DNA of 19,151 bases. Source: DATGKD01 sp035294855 (GTDB lineage: Bacteria; Actinomycetota; Acidimicrobiia; Acidimicrobiales; UBA8190). Of the stretch, positions 1 to 6,390 are shown piece by piece. The stretch's first letter is position 1, and the number at the start of each line of letters is the position of its first letter. A program made the translations under genes and the position numbers. The stretch is taken from NCBI GenBank assembly GCA_035294855.1, contig DATGKD010000088.1, positions 1-19,151 on the forward strand. Reading direction: 5' to 3'. Below the pieces are notes generated by a model. It was not told the origin of the DNA. It saw nothing but the letters and a program-made list of their open reading frames with translations, and did no database searches.

Positions 1-26
1 GCACCGATGCCCAGCAAAAGGCGCCC

Positions 27-824
27 GTGTTACCTTGCCAAATCACCATTTCTTCCGGAGATGGGTCGGTCGCGGGGGCGGACAGCTTCGCAGGTCCAGA
101 CGAGGCGGGCCCAGACGGCGCGGCCCCAGACGAGGCGGCCCCGGAGAACGCGGGCGAGAGCATCCTGCATCTCCCTTCGCCGCGCGCCGTGGTTCGTCAC
201 GCGCTTCCGCCGCTCCTCGAGAGCACGATCGGCCCCGGCGTTCTCTTCTACGTCGTGCTCGTGACGGCCGGGTTCCGTGGCGCGCTCATCGCCGCGCTGG
301 CGTGGGCCGTCCTCGCCGCGGTCCGCCGGGTGGTGAAGCGGGAGAAGCTGCCGGTGATTCTTGTCCTGAGCCTCGCCATGCTGGCGGGCCGGACGGCGGT
401 CGCGTACGCAACGGGCAGCGCCTTCCTCTACTTCGTGCAGCCCACCGCGAGCACGTTCCTCATGGGCGTCCTCTTCGTCCTGTCGGTCGCCGCCCGCCGC
501 CCGCTCGCCGAGCGCCTCGCCCACGACTTCTGTCCGCTCGACCCCGACATGATGCGCCGGCCCATCGTCCGCAAGTTCTTCTTGCGGGTGTCGCTGCTGT
601 GGGGCGTCGTCCTCGCCATGCAAGCGGGGTTCGTCCTGTGGCTGCTCCTCCAGGCCTCGCTCGGCGCCTTCGTGGTCGAGCGCCAGGTGGTGAACAGCGT
701 CCTCACCGCCATCGGTGTGGTCGTCTCGGTGGTGTGGTTCGTCCGGGTCATGCGCCGCGAAGGGTTCGCGGTCCGCTTCACCCGGGCCCTGGCGCCTTCG
801 GCGCTCACCGGCAGCTCTTCCTGA
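27..824 (+). CDS. VC0807-like multi-pass membrane protein, possibly 5'-incomplete
   Basis: The product is an integral membrane protein of 265 residues if the GTG at 27 is used. The frame stays open to the left window edge, so the true start could lie upstream. Residues 1-45 are hydrophilic and rich in Pro, Ala, Asp and Glu with a short repeating PDEA-type pattern. About five or six hydrophobic segments follow, beginning near residue 68 (PGVLFYVVLVTAG), with Arg-rich cytoplasmic loops (AVRRVVKRE, AARRPLAERLAHDFCPLD, VRVMRREG). The PLAERLAHDF..LDPDMMRRP..FLRVSLLWG arrangement resembles the VC0807/septation-protein-A-like family common in actinobacteria, whose biochemical role is not established. 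The next gene follows after 62 bp with its own promoter-like box, so co-transcription is not required. The membrane assignment is secure; the family name is from recall of motifs only. Confidence 0.72.
   Translation: MLPCQITISSGDGSVAGADSFAGPDEAGPDGAAPDEAAPENAGESILHLPSPRAVVRHALPPLLESTIGPGVLFYVVLVTAGFRGALIAALAWAVLAAVRRVVKREKLPVILVLSLAMLAGRTAVAYATGSAFLYFVQPTASTFLMGVLFVLSVAARRPLAERLAHDFCPLDPDMMRRPIVRKFFLRVSLLWGVVLAMQAGFVLWLLLQASLGAFVVERQVVNSVLTAIGVVVSVVWFVRVMRREGFAVRFTRALAPSALTGSSS
96..138 (+). repeat. 13-bp direct repeat inside the N-terminal coding extension
   Basis: The 13-mer CCAGACGAGGCGG occurs at 96-108 and again at 126-138, with a partial copy (CCAGACGG) at 111-118 between them. It encodes the PDEAGPDGAAPDEAA stretch in the hydrophilic N-terminus of the membrane protein. 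It most likely reflects local slippage or expansion of a low-complexity linker rather than a regulatory element. Confidence 0.6.
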
Positions 825-873
825 GCCCGCGCCCCACCGCGCCGTCCGCGCCCGTGGGCTGAGGGCGCGCCTC

Positions 874-879
874 TAGATT
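874..879 (+). promoter_or_regulatory. -10 box TAGATT for a leaderless transcript
   Basis: TAGATT fits the actinobacterial TAnnnT -10 consensus. It ends 7 nt before the ATG at 887, which would place the first transcribed base at or beside the start codon. No ribosome binding site precedes this ATG. No TTGACA-like -35 is evident. The same hexamer in the same position precedes the glycosyltransferase at 11823. Confidence 0.5.
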
Positions 880-886
880 CGGGCTG

Positions 887-1627
887 ATGGACGCGCCCGG
901 CCCTGTCGCCCTGGTGGGCAGCGGCGAGTTCCTGCCGGGCATGGCGGATGTCGACGCCGAGCTGCTCGAGGGCCGTCCGCGCCGCGCCGTGGTCCTCCCC
1001 ACCGCCGCGGCGCGCGAGGGCGACGGGCGCGTGGCCTACTGGCTGGACCTCGCCCACCAGCACTTCGAGGCCCTGGGAGTGGAGACCGTCGGCCTCGACG
1101 TCCGCACCCGGACGGACGCCTCGGACCCCGACACCGCCGCGCGTGTGGCCGGGGCCGGCCTCGTCTACCTGTCCGGCGGCGACCCCCACCATCTGGCGGC
1201 GACCCTGCACGCCACGGTGCTGTGGCGCGCCATAGAAGAGGTGTGGGAGAGGGGGGCAGCCGTCGGTGGGTGCTCGGCCGGGGCGATGGCGCTCACGTCG
1301 GGCGCACCCCCCGACCTGTTCGCCGCCGGCGGCACCCGCGTGACCCCGACGGCGGTGTCCTCGGGGCTGGGCCTGGTCCCCGGTGTCGCCGTCATGCCGC
1401 ACTTCGACCGCATCCACCGTTGGCGCCCCGACGCCGTGGAGCACTTCAGGGCGTGGCTTCCCGAAGGCGCCACCCTCGTCGGCATCGACGAGGACACGGC
1501 CCTGCTCCATGCCGGCCACCGGTGGTGGGTGCGGGGCGCGGCCTCGGTACGGGTGTTCGACGCCACCGCGCCGACCTCGGGACCAGTCTCCTTCCGCGCC
1601 GGGGACGACGTCCCCCTCGGCTCGTGA
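887..1627 (+). CDS. Peptidase S51 / cyanophycinase-like hydrolase
   Basis: The protein has 246 residues in the type-1 glutamine amidotransferase-like fold used by peptidase E and cyanophycinase, which cleave dipeptide or beta-aspartyl peptide bonds with a serine nucleophile. The nucleophile elbow GGCSAGA puts the catalytic Ser at residue 130. A conserved His (MPHFDR, His172) follows at family spacing. The strand LVYLSGGDPHHL near residues 90-100 and the late GIDEDTAL motif near residue 202 are closer to cyanophycinase than to peptidase E. There is no signal peptide, so a cytoplasmic enzyme is expected. The ATG at 887 is chosen because the TAGATT box lies just ahead. No cyanophycin synthetase is in the window, so the substrate is unknown; a general dipeptidase role is equally possible. 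Confidence 0.8.
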   Translation: MDAPGPVALVGSGEFLPGMADVDAELLEGRPRRAVVLPTAAAREGDGRVAYWLDLAHQHFEALGVETVGLDVRTRTDASDPDTAARVAGAGLVYLSGGDPHHLAATLHATVLWRAIEEVWERGAAVGGCSAGAMALTSGAPPDLFAAGGTRVTPTAVSSGLGLVPGVAVMPHFDRIHRWRPDAVEHFRAWLPEGATLVGIDEDTALLHAGHRWWVRGAASVRVFDATAPTSGPVSFRAGDDVPLGS

Positions 1628-1672
1628 AGCGGGCCGAGGGGACCGGCTCTGCCCCCTCCGGGCCAGGGAATC

Positions 1673-1691
1673 TTGCGCCCGCAAATACTGT
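1673..1691 (+). promoter_or_regulatory. Inverted repeat and -10-like box ahead of the pirin gene
   Basis: A perfect 5-2-5 inverted repeat TTGCG-CC-CGCAA lies at 1673-1684, overlapped at its right end by an AT-richer tract with TACTGT at 1686-1691. This is the only AT-rich island in the gap between the S51 hydrolase and the pirin gene. It may be the promoter/operator. The spacing to a -35 element is not convincing. Confidence 0.3.
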
Positions 1692-1737
1692 TCTTTGGTA
1701 GTGACGAGCGGACGGACGCTCGAAGAGGAGGACCGCC

Positions 1738-2703
1738 ATGCCGGCTGTGACCGTCGACGACATCGGATCCCTGCCCCGCCTGGACGCGCCCGACGCCGCG
1801 GTGTCGGCCGAGCGAGCCGTGCGGGCCGTCACCGACGCGCCGTCGGGCTTCGAGGGCGAGGGCTTCCCGGTGCGGCGCGCCTTCGCGGGCGTCCCGCTCG
1901 CCGAGCTCGACCCGTTCGTCCACATGGACCAGATGGGCGAGGTCGAGTACGGGCCCGGAGAGCCCCGGGGCACGGCGTGGCACCCTCACCGCGGGTTCGA
2001 GACCGTCACCTACATCATCGACGGCACCTTCCAACATCAGGACTCGGCCGGCGGGGGCGGCCTCATCACCAACGGCGACACGCAGTGGATGACAGCCGGC
2101 GCGGGCATCCTCCACATCGAACGACCTCCCGAGGAGCTCGTGGTGAGCGGAGGCCTCTTCCACGGCATCCAGCTGTGGGTGAATCTCCCCGCCCGGGACA
2201 AGTGGGTGTCGCCGCGCTACCAGGACATCGGGCGCGGCCAGGTGGCGCTGTTGTCGTCACCCGACGGCGGCGCGCTGGTACGGGTCATCGCCGGCGACCT
2301 GTCCGGGCACGCCGGTCCAGGCGTCACCCACACCCCGATGGCGATGCTGCACGTGACCGTCAGCCCCGGCGCACAGGTCGAACTGCCCTGGCGGCGGGAC
2401 TACAACGCCCTCGCGTACGTGCTGTCCGGCGAGGGCGCCGTCGGGTCCGGGGGACGGCCGGTCCACACGGGCGAGCTGGCCGTGTTCGGCCCGGGTGACC
2501 ACCTGGTGCTGTCGGCGTCGGCGCGCCAGGAGGCGCGTGCCCCCGCGCTCGACGTGCTCGTGCTCGGCGGCAAGCCCATCGGCGAGCCCGTCGTGGCCCA
2601 CGGACCGTTCGTGATGAACAACCGGGCGGAGATCATCCAGGCGTTCGAGGACTACCAGCAAGGCAAGCTCGGCAGGATCCCCGCCGACCACATCGGGCAC
2701 TGA
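1738..2703 (+). CDS. Pirin family protein (bicupin metalloprotein)
   Basis: The protein has 321 residues with two cupin halves. Pirins bind an Fe or other divalent metal in the N-terminal cupin; bacterial members include quercetinase-like dioxygenases and redox-linked regulators. The metal ligands are all recognisable: His82 and His84 in WHPHRGFET, then His126 and Glu128 in GILHIERP. The His-x-His to His-x-Glu spacing is close to that of human pirin (His56/58, His101/Glu103). The C-terminal half (MAMLHVTVSPGAQVELP..YVLSGEGAVG) is the second cupin and lacks such ligands. A strong ribosome binding site, AGGAGG at 1726-1731, sits 6 nt before the ATG and fixes the start. The C-terminal NNRAEIIQAFEDYQQGKLG is typical of the family. 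The precise enzymatic role cannot be read from sequence. Confidence 0.92.
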   Translation: MPAVTVDDIGSLPRLDAPDAAVSAERAVRAVTDAPSGFEGEGFPVRRAFAGVPLAELDPFVHMDQMGEVEYGPGEPRGTAWHPHRGFETVTYIIDGTFQHQDSAGGGGLITNGDTQWMTAGAGILHIERPPEELVVSGGLFHGIQLWVNLPARDKWVSPRYQDIGRGQVALLSSPDGGALVRVIAGDLSGHAGPGVTHTPMAMLHVTVSPGAQVELPWRRDYNALAYVLSGEGAVGSGGRPVHTGELAVFGPGDHLVLSASARQEARAPALDVLVLGGKPIGEPVVAHGPFVMNNRAEIIQAFEDYQQGKLGRIPADHIGH

Positions 2704-2707
2704 GCCC

Positions 2708-2724
2708 GGCGGCCGCGCGCCGCC
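2708..2724. terminator. GC-rich hairpin between convergent pirin and peroxiredoxin genes
   Basis: A perfect 6-bp stem GGCGGC/GCCGCC with loop CGCGC lies just after the pirin stop codon and 45 bp beyond the peroxiredoxin stop. No U-tract follows on either strand. It could act as a bidirectional terminator of the kind often seen in high-GC actinobacteria, but chance hairpins are frequent at this base composition. Confidence 0.35.
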
Positions 2725-2768
2725 ACTCCGGGCGCGGTCAGACCGAGGCGGTGGCGCGCAGCAGTCGT

Positions 2769-3242
2769 TCAGCCGGCGCCCGGGGCCGGTGTCGCGCGAG
2801 CGCGCAGGATCGCCAGTGCCTTGTCGGCGTGCTGGTTCATGTTCAGCTCGTTGTGGATCACCGCGAGGAGGGTGCGGTCGCGGTCGATGACGAACGTCGT
2901 GCGCTTGTTGGGCAGCACGGTGAAGCGCCGGGCGGCGCCGACTTCCCGGGCCACCGTGCGGTCGGCGTCCGACAGCAACGGAAAGCCGAAGCCGTGCTTC
3001 TGCGAGAACTGTCGTTGCTTGTCCACGCCGTCCGCGCTGATGCCCACGGGCTGCGCGCCCACGGCGTCGAACTCGCCCTGCAGATCGCGGAAGTGGCAAC
3101 TCTCCCGGGTGCACCCCGTCGTCATGGCGGCGGGATAGAAGAACAGCACGACCGGGCCCTTCTGCAGCAGGTCGGACAGGCGCCGCGGGGTTCCCTCGTC
3201 GTCGGGGAGCTCGAAGTCCGGCACGACGTCGCCCGCATGCAC
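2769..3242 (-). CDS. bcp: Peroxiredoxin, BCP/PrxQ type (thiol peroxidase)
   Basis: The 157-residue protein reduces hydrogen peroxide and organic hydroperoxides through a peroxidatic cysteine, with electrons usually supplied by thioredoxin. The start VHAGDVVPDFELPDDEG and the strand GPVVLFFYPAAMTTGCTRESCHFRDL are diagnostic. Cys44 is peroxidatic and Cys49 is the resolving cysteine, the five-residue spacing of atypical 2-Cys BCP proteins. The usual TPGC is TTGC here. The later SDADRTVAREVGA, NKRTTFVIDRD and the C-terminal ADKALAIL fit the family. The frame is open further upstream to 3383, but the GTG at 3242 gives the usual BCP length and has a TAGGGT box 8 nt ahead. It is a cytoplasmic antioxidant enzyme, divergent from the lipoprotein operon. 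Confidence 0.93.
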   Translation of the reverse strand: MHAGDVVPDFELPDDEGTPRRLSDLLQKGPVVLFFYPAAMTTGCTRESCHFRDLQGEFDAVGAQPVGISADGVDKQRQFSQKHGFGFPLLSDADRTVAREVGAARRFTVLPNKRTTFVIDRDRTLLAVIHNELNMNQHADKALAILRARATPAPGAG

Positions 3243-3250
3243 GGGCGTCG

Positions 3251-3256
3251 ACCCTA
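3251..3256 (-). promoter_or_regulatory. -10 box TAGGGT for a leaderless peroxiredoxin transcript
   Basis: On the minus strand TAGGGT is followed by eight bases (CGACGCCC) and then the GTG start of the peroxiredoxin. This geometry matches the boxes before the genes at 887 and 11823. There is no Shine-Dalgarno sequence in the eight bases. It supports the short (157-residue) form of the protein. Confidence 0.5.
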
Positions 3257-3320
3257 CAGGGTGGACGGGGCGGCTCACCGGGCGCCCCCGCAGGCCCGGC
3301 GCGCTCGGGACTGGCGCGCG

Positions 3321-3326
3321 TAGCAT
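3321..3326 (+). promoter_or_regulatory. Candidate -10 box TAGCAT for the lipoprotein operon
   Basis: TAGCAT fits TAnnnT and lies 48 bp before the ATG at 3375, giving a leader of about 40 nt with a G-rich ribosome binding site (GGGGGGA, 3366-3372) directly ahead of the start. No clear -35 is visible. It lies in the 132-bp divergent region shared with the peroxiredoxin. Confidence 0.3.
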
Positions 3327-3374
3327 GACGCCCACGTCAGGGTCCGGACGGACGGCGGCTGGCGTGGGGGGACC

Positions 3375-4766
3375 ATGACACATGGCGGGTGGACACGGCT
3401 CGTGGCCGCGCTAGCGGCGGCCTCGGCTCTCGGATTGGCAGCGTGCTCGTCGACATCTCCGGCAGCACGGGCGCCCACCCATCCGCAGCGCGGGCCGGCG
3501 CCCGTGGGAGGGGTGACCAACACCTCGGGCTACCTCGTCTACTGGGACCAGAACGAGGAGGTCGACTTCCTGCAGCAGCCCTTGGGCACGGTCGGACAGC
3601 TCATGCCCGCGTGGGACCTGAACGGCCAGGTGTGCGTCATCCCCGACGGCAGCGGGCGCTTCGTGGGCGGCGTGGACCCGACCCAGCCCAACCAGCACAA
3701 CCCCGGTGGGTTGAAGCCCTACAAGCAGCCTGCCATCGGCGAGGAGATCAACCTCGCCAACGGGGCGTTCTCGGGCCAGATGCCGTACGTGCCGGGGCCC
3801 TACAAGATGCCCGGGCAGAGCATCGGCGAGGACTCCCCGGCCAAGAGCGGCATCGACTTCAACAGCAACAGCACCTACACGGGTTGCGTCTTCGACCGCT
3901 CGGCGAACCTGCTCGCCGCGGACATCGCCACGGCACAGGGCTCCTTCCCGCCGCCCGACGACGGTCGCCTCGTCGAGTGGTTCGCGCCCACCTACACCAC
4001 GTACTGCATCGTGTACGGACCGAACGAGCTGGGCGTGGGACCCCACCATGTCGACGGCATCGGCGGGCTCAGCCAGCCGGGGATGATGACGCTCGCCGAC
4101 AACGGCGACGTGCTCTTGCCCGAAGCCGGCACGGACTCGGTGCTCCGCGTCGACCACGCCTCGCTGCCCACGAGCGCGGCGGCCTGTCCCGGCGGCGTCT
4201 ATCCCCGGTCGCAGCTGCACATGTCGGCGTTCTTCAAGGGCAGCGGCGGGCTCATACCGCTCCCGGGCGGGATCGCCCACGACCCGACGTGCGACTGCTT
4301 CGCCATCAGCAGCTACTTCGGCAACCCGTCCATCGTGTGGGTGGACAAGGACGGGCACCTCCTGCACTCGCACCTCACCATCCCAGGCACGCCCCTGTCG
4401 CAGCTCGGCGTGGACCCGAAGGCCTACAACCCGTTCGGCATGGCGTTCGCCCCCGACGGGACGCTCTACTTCGTGGACATCCACATCGCCTGCCGGGCAC
4501 AGCCGCTCATCGGGTGCGGGCCCGCCGACTACGGCGGCCGCGTGATGACGGTGTCGTTCTCCGGGGGCCACGCCAGCACGCCCACCGTGGTGGCGGGCGG
4601 CTTCGACTTCCCGACCAGCGTCACCGTGTGCGTCCCGGCCCACACGACGTGCCCGTACCCCACGGGTCGCCCGATCGTCCCGCCCGCATCGGGGCCGGCG
4701 TCGAACGCCGCCCCGGCCACCGGCCCCAGCACCGACAAGCCCGCCACCGCCGGCTTCGGCACGTGA
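3375..4766 (+). CDS. Secreted lipoprotein with beta-propeller (NHL/SMP-30-like) fold
   Basis: The 463-residue product starts with a short basic region and a hydrophobic stretch ending in the lipobox LAAC, so Cys24 should be lipidated after signal peptidase II cleavage and the protein anchored on the outer face of the membrane. The mature part repeats propeller-type strands (GMMTLADNGDVLLPEAGTDSVLRVD, FGMAFAPDGTLYFVD, GRVMTVSFSGG), with about nine further cysteines (GCVFD, YCIVYG, AACPGG, TCDCF, ACRAQPLIGC, VCVPAHTTC) that could form disulfides outside the cell. The C-terminal 40 residues are a Pro/Ala/Thr-rich tail. I cannot name a substrate; sugar or lactone binding is one possibility for the fold. 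Its stop codon overlaps the start of the next lipoprotein (GTGA), so the two are almost certainly made together. Confidence 0.75.
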   Translation: MTHGGWTRLVAALAAASALGLAACSSTSPAARAPTHPQRGPAPVGGVTNTSGYLVYWDQNEEVDFLQQPLGTVGQLMPAWDLNGQVCVIPDGSGRFVGGVDPTQPNQHNPGGLKPYKQPAIGEEINLANGAFSGQMPYVPGPYKMPGQSIGEDSPAKSGIDFNSNSTYTGCVFDRSANLLAADIATAQGSFPPPDDGRLVEWFAPTYTTYCIVYGPNELGVGPHHVDGIGGLSQPGMMTLADNGDVLLPEAGTDSVLRVDHASLPTSAAACPGGVYPRSQLHMSAFFKGSGGLIPLPGGIAHDPTCDCFAISSYFGNPSIVWVDKDGHLLHSHLTIPGTPLSQLGVDPKAYNPFGMAFAPDGTLYFVDIHIACRAQPLIGCGPADYGGRVMTVSFSGGHASTPTVVAGGFDFPTSVTVCVPAHTTCPYPTGRPIVPPASGPASNAAPATGPSTDKPATAGFGT

Positions 4767-6331
4767 TCCACCGCCACCCGATCCGGCGCGTACGCCGGGC
4801 GGGCAGGGTCGTCGCCGGTCTGCTCGGCGCGGCGTCGCTGCTCGCCGCGTGCAGCAGCACCACCACACCGGTGAGCGCGCACTTCGATGCGCCGGGCCCC
4901 TGGGACTGGACGGGCTACGGCCACGACGCGCTCCACAGCTTCCACGGGCGGACCACGTTGACCGAGCGGACCGTCACGAAGCTGAAGAAGGCGTGGTACT
5001 TCCCGACGGGGGACTCGGTGACGGCGTCGCCCACGGTCGTGGGCGGCACCGTGTACGTGGGGTCGTGGGACGACAACTTCTACGCCATCGACCTTGCCAC
5101 CGGAAAGCTCGACTGGAAGTACGCGCTCAGCCGCCAGGACGCCGTGACGCCGTACCCGGGGGAGAAGCCGCGCGACATCAGCTCCGACGGCGGCCTCGTG
5201 ACGTCGTCCGCGTGGTACGAGCCGAAGAGCGGCCACCGGCCCGACCTCGTCATCTTCGGCGGGGGCTACACGCTCTACGCGCTCGACGCCCACAGCGGCA
5301 AGCTCTACTGGCGCCACGACTACACCGGCCTGCCGGAGAAGCCGCCGGACCCCAACCAGGACGGCACCCGCATCTTCTCGTCCCCGGTGGTCACGGGCGG
5401 CAAGGTCATCGTGGGCGTCGACGTCGACGGGCAGAAAGGCCACCGCGGCTACGCGGTGGCCGCCGACCTGAGCACCGGCGACCCGGTGTGGGAGTACCAG
5501 ACCGACGTCGACGCGCATGGCCAGGTCCTGAACGACGGCTGCGGCAGCGTGTGGTCCTCGGGCACGCTGCTCGCCGACCTCGGCCTCGTCGTGTTCGACG
5601 CCGCGGACTGCCACTTCTCCAACCCGCCGCCCACCTCCGAGACGGTGTTCGCGCTGCATGTCGCCGATGGCACCTTGGCGTGGACGTTCCGTCCGCCGCG
5701 CGCCGACAACGCGTGCGACCTCGACTTCGGGGGCACGCCCAACGCCGGGGTCGACGCCGCCGGCCGCACCGACTTCCTGGGGGCGGGCAGCAAGGACGGC
5801 ACGTACTACTCGATCGATCCCGCCACCGGCGCGCTCCGATGGAGCACCAACGTGGTGTTCGGCGGGTTCTCGGGGGGCTTCATCGCCAGTGCGTCCTACG
5901 ACGGCCAGCGCGTCTACGGCGCCACCTCGCTGGGTGACTTCGGCCGCTTCGAGGCATCGGGTCAGGTGCTGTGCGACGCCGCCAACCCACGCGACGAGCC
6001 CATGCAGGAGCCGTCGATGCACGCCTTCGACGCCACCACCGGGACGATCGCGTGGCAGGCGAACAAGGCCGCCTCCTTCGCCCCCACCACCGTGGCGGGC
6101 GGGATGACGTTCAACGGCCCCGCCCTGGCCACCTCGACGGTCGAGGTGCGCGACGCCGCCACCGGAAGGCTCCTTGCCAACATCGGCTTGCCCTCGTCGT
6201 GCTGGTCGGGGGTGACGACGGTCGGCGACGCGCTCGTGGTGGGCACGGGCACCACGTACCGGGGCGACCCTGCGGGCGTGGAAGCCCTCACCCCGGACGG
6301 GGCGCCTCCGGTCGTTCCCGGTTCGACCTAA
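4763..6331 (+). CDS. PQQ-like beta-propeller lipoprotein
   Basis: The 522-residue protein starts at the GTG within the preceding gene's stop (GTGA overlap). Its basic n-region (RRVRRAGR), hydrophobic core and lipobox LAAC (Cys30) mark an extracytoplasmic lipoprotein. At least seven blade motifs of the A-x-D-x-x-TG-x-x-x-W type are readable: FYAIDLATGKLDW (about residue 106), LYALDAHSGKLYW (171), VAADLSTGDPVW (231), VFALHVADGTLAW (295), YYSIDPATGALRW (348), MHAFDATTGTIAW (418) and VEVRDAATGRLL (460). The TGYGHDALHSFHG start and PTGDSVTASPTVVGGTVYVGSWDDNFYAID stretch are typical of polyvinyl-alcohol-dehydrogenase-like quinoprotein relatives. Whether it binds PQQ is open, since no PQQ genes or cytochrome c domain are present here; many such propellers are structural, like BamB. 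The frame is open well upstream of 4763, but that part overlaps the previous gene out of phase. Confidence 0.82.
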   Translation: MIHRHPIRRVRRAGRVVAGLLGAASLLAACSSTTTPVSAHFDAPGPWDWTGYGHDALHSFHGRTTLTERTVTKLKKAWYFPTGDSVTASPTVVGGTVYVGSWDDNFYAIDLATGKLDWKYALSRQDAVTPYPGEKPRDISSDGGLVTSSAWYEPKSGHRPDLVIFGGGYTLYALDAHSGKLYWRHDYTGLPEKPPDPNQDGTRIFSSPVVTGGKVIVGVDVDGQKGHRGYAVAADLSTGDPVWEYQTDVDAHGQVLNDGCGSVWSSGTLLADLGLVVFDAADCHFSNPPPTSETVFALHVADGTLAWTFRPPRADNACDLDFGGTPNAGVDAAGRTDFLGAGSKDGTYYSIDPATGALRWSTNVVFGGFSGGFIASASYDGQRVYGATSLGDFGRFEASGQVLCDAANPRDEPMQEPSMHAFDATTGTIAWQANKAASFAPTTVAGGMTFNGPALATSTVEVRDAATGRLLANIGLPSSCWSGVTTVGDALVVGTGTTYRGDPAGVEALTPDGAPPVVPGST

Positions 6332-6345
6332 CGGCGACCAACGGA

Positions 6346-6378
6346 GCCGGCCCCCGAGGCCGGCGGCGAACCGCCGGC
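6346..6378. terminator. Two overlapping hairpins between convergent genes
   Basis: The segment GCCGGC at 6346-6351 can pair with GCCGGC at 6359-6364 (loop of 7). The right arm extended (GCCGGCGG, 6359-6366) can instead pair perfectly with CCGCCGGC at 6371-6378 around a CGAA tetraloop. The two structures exclude each other. They fill most of the 59-bp gap between the propeller lipoprotein and the ketosynthase, and are the best candidate for a bidirectional terminator; no U-tract is present. Confidence 0.5.
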
Positions 6379-6390
6379 GCGCCGGGGAGG

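Noticed and set aside
3243..3383. N-terminal extension of the peroxiredoxin
   Set aside because: The 47 extra codons give no signal peptide or conserved motif, run into the divergent lipoprotein gene's start, and bypass a good TAGGGT box and a start that gives the normal 157-residue length.
4763..6331. Calling the propeller a functional PQQ-dependent alcohol dehydrogenase
   Set aside because: Blade motifs alone do not show cofactor binding. No PQQ genes or cytochrome partner are here and many such proteins are non-catalytic, so only a PQQ-like propeller is claimed.
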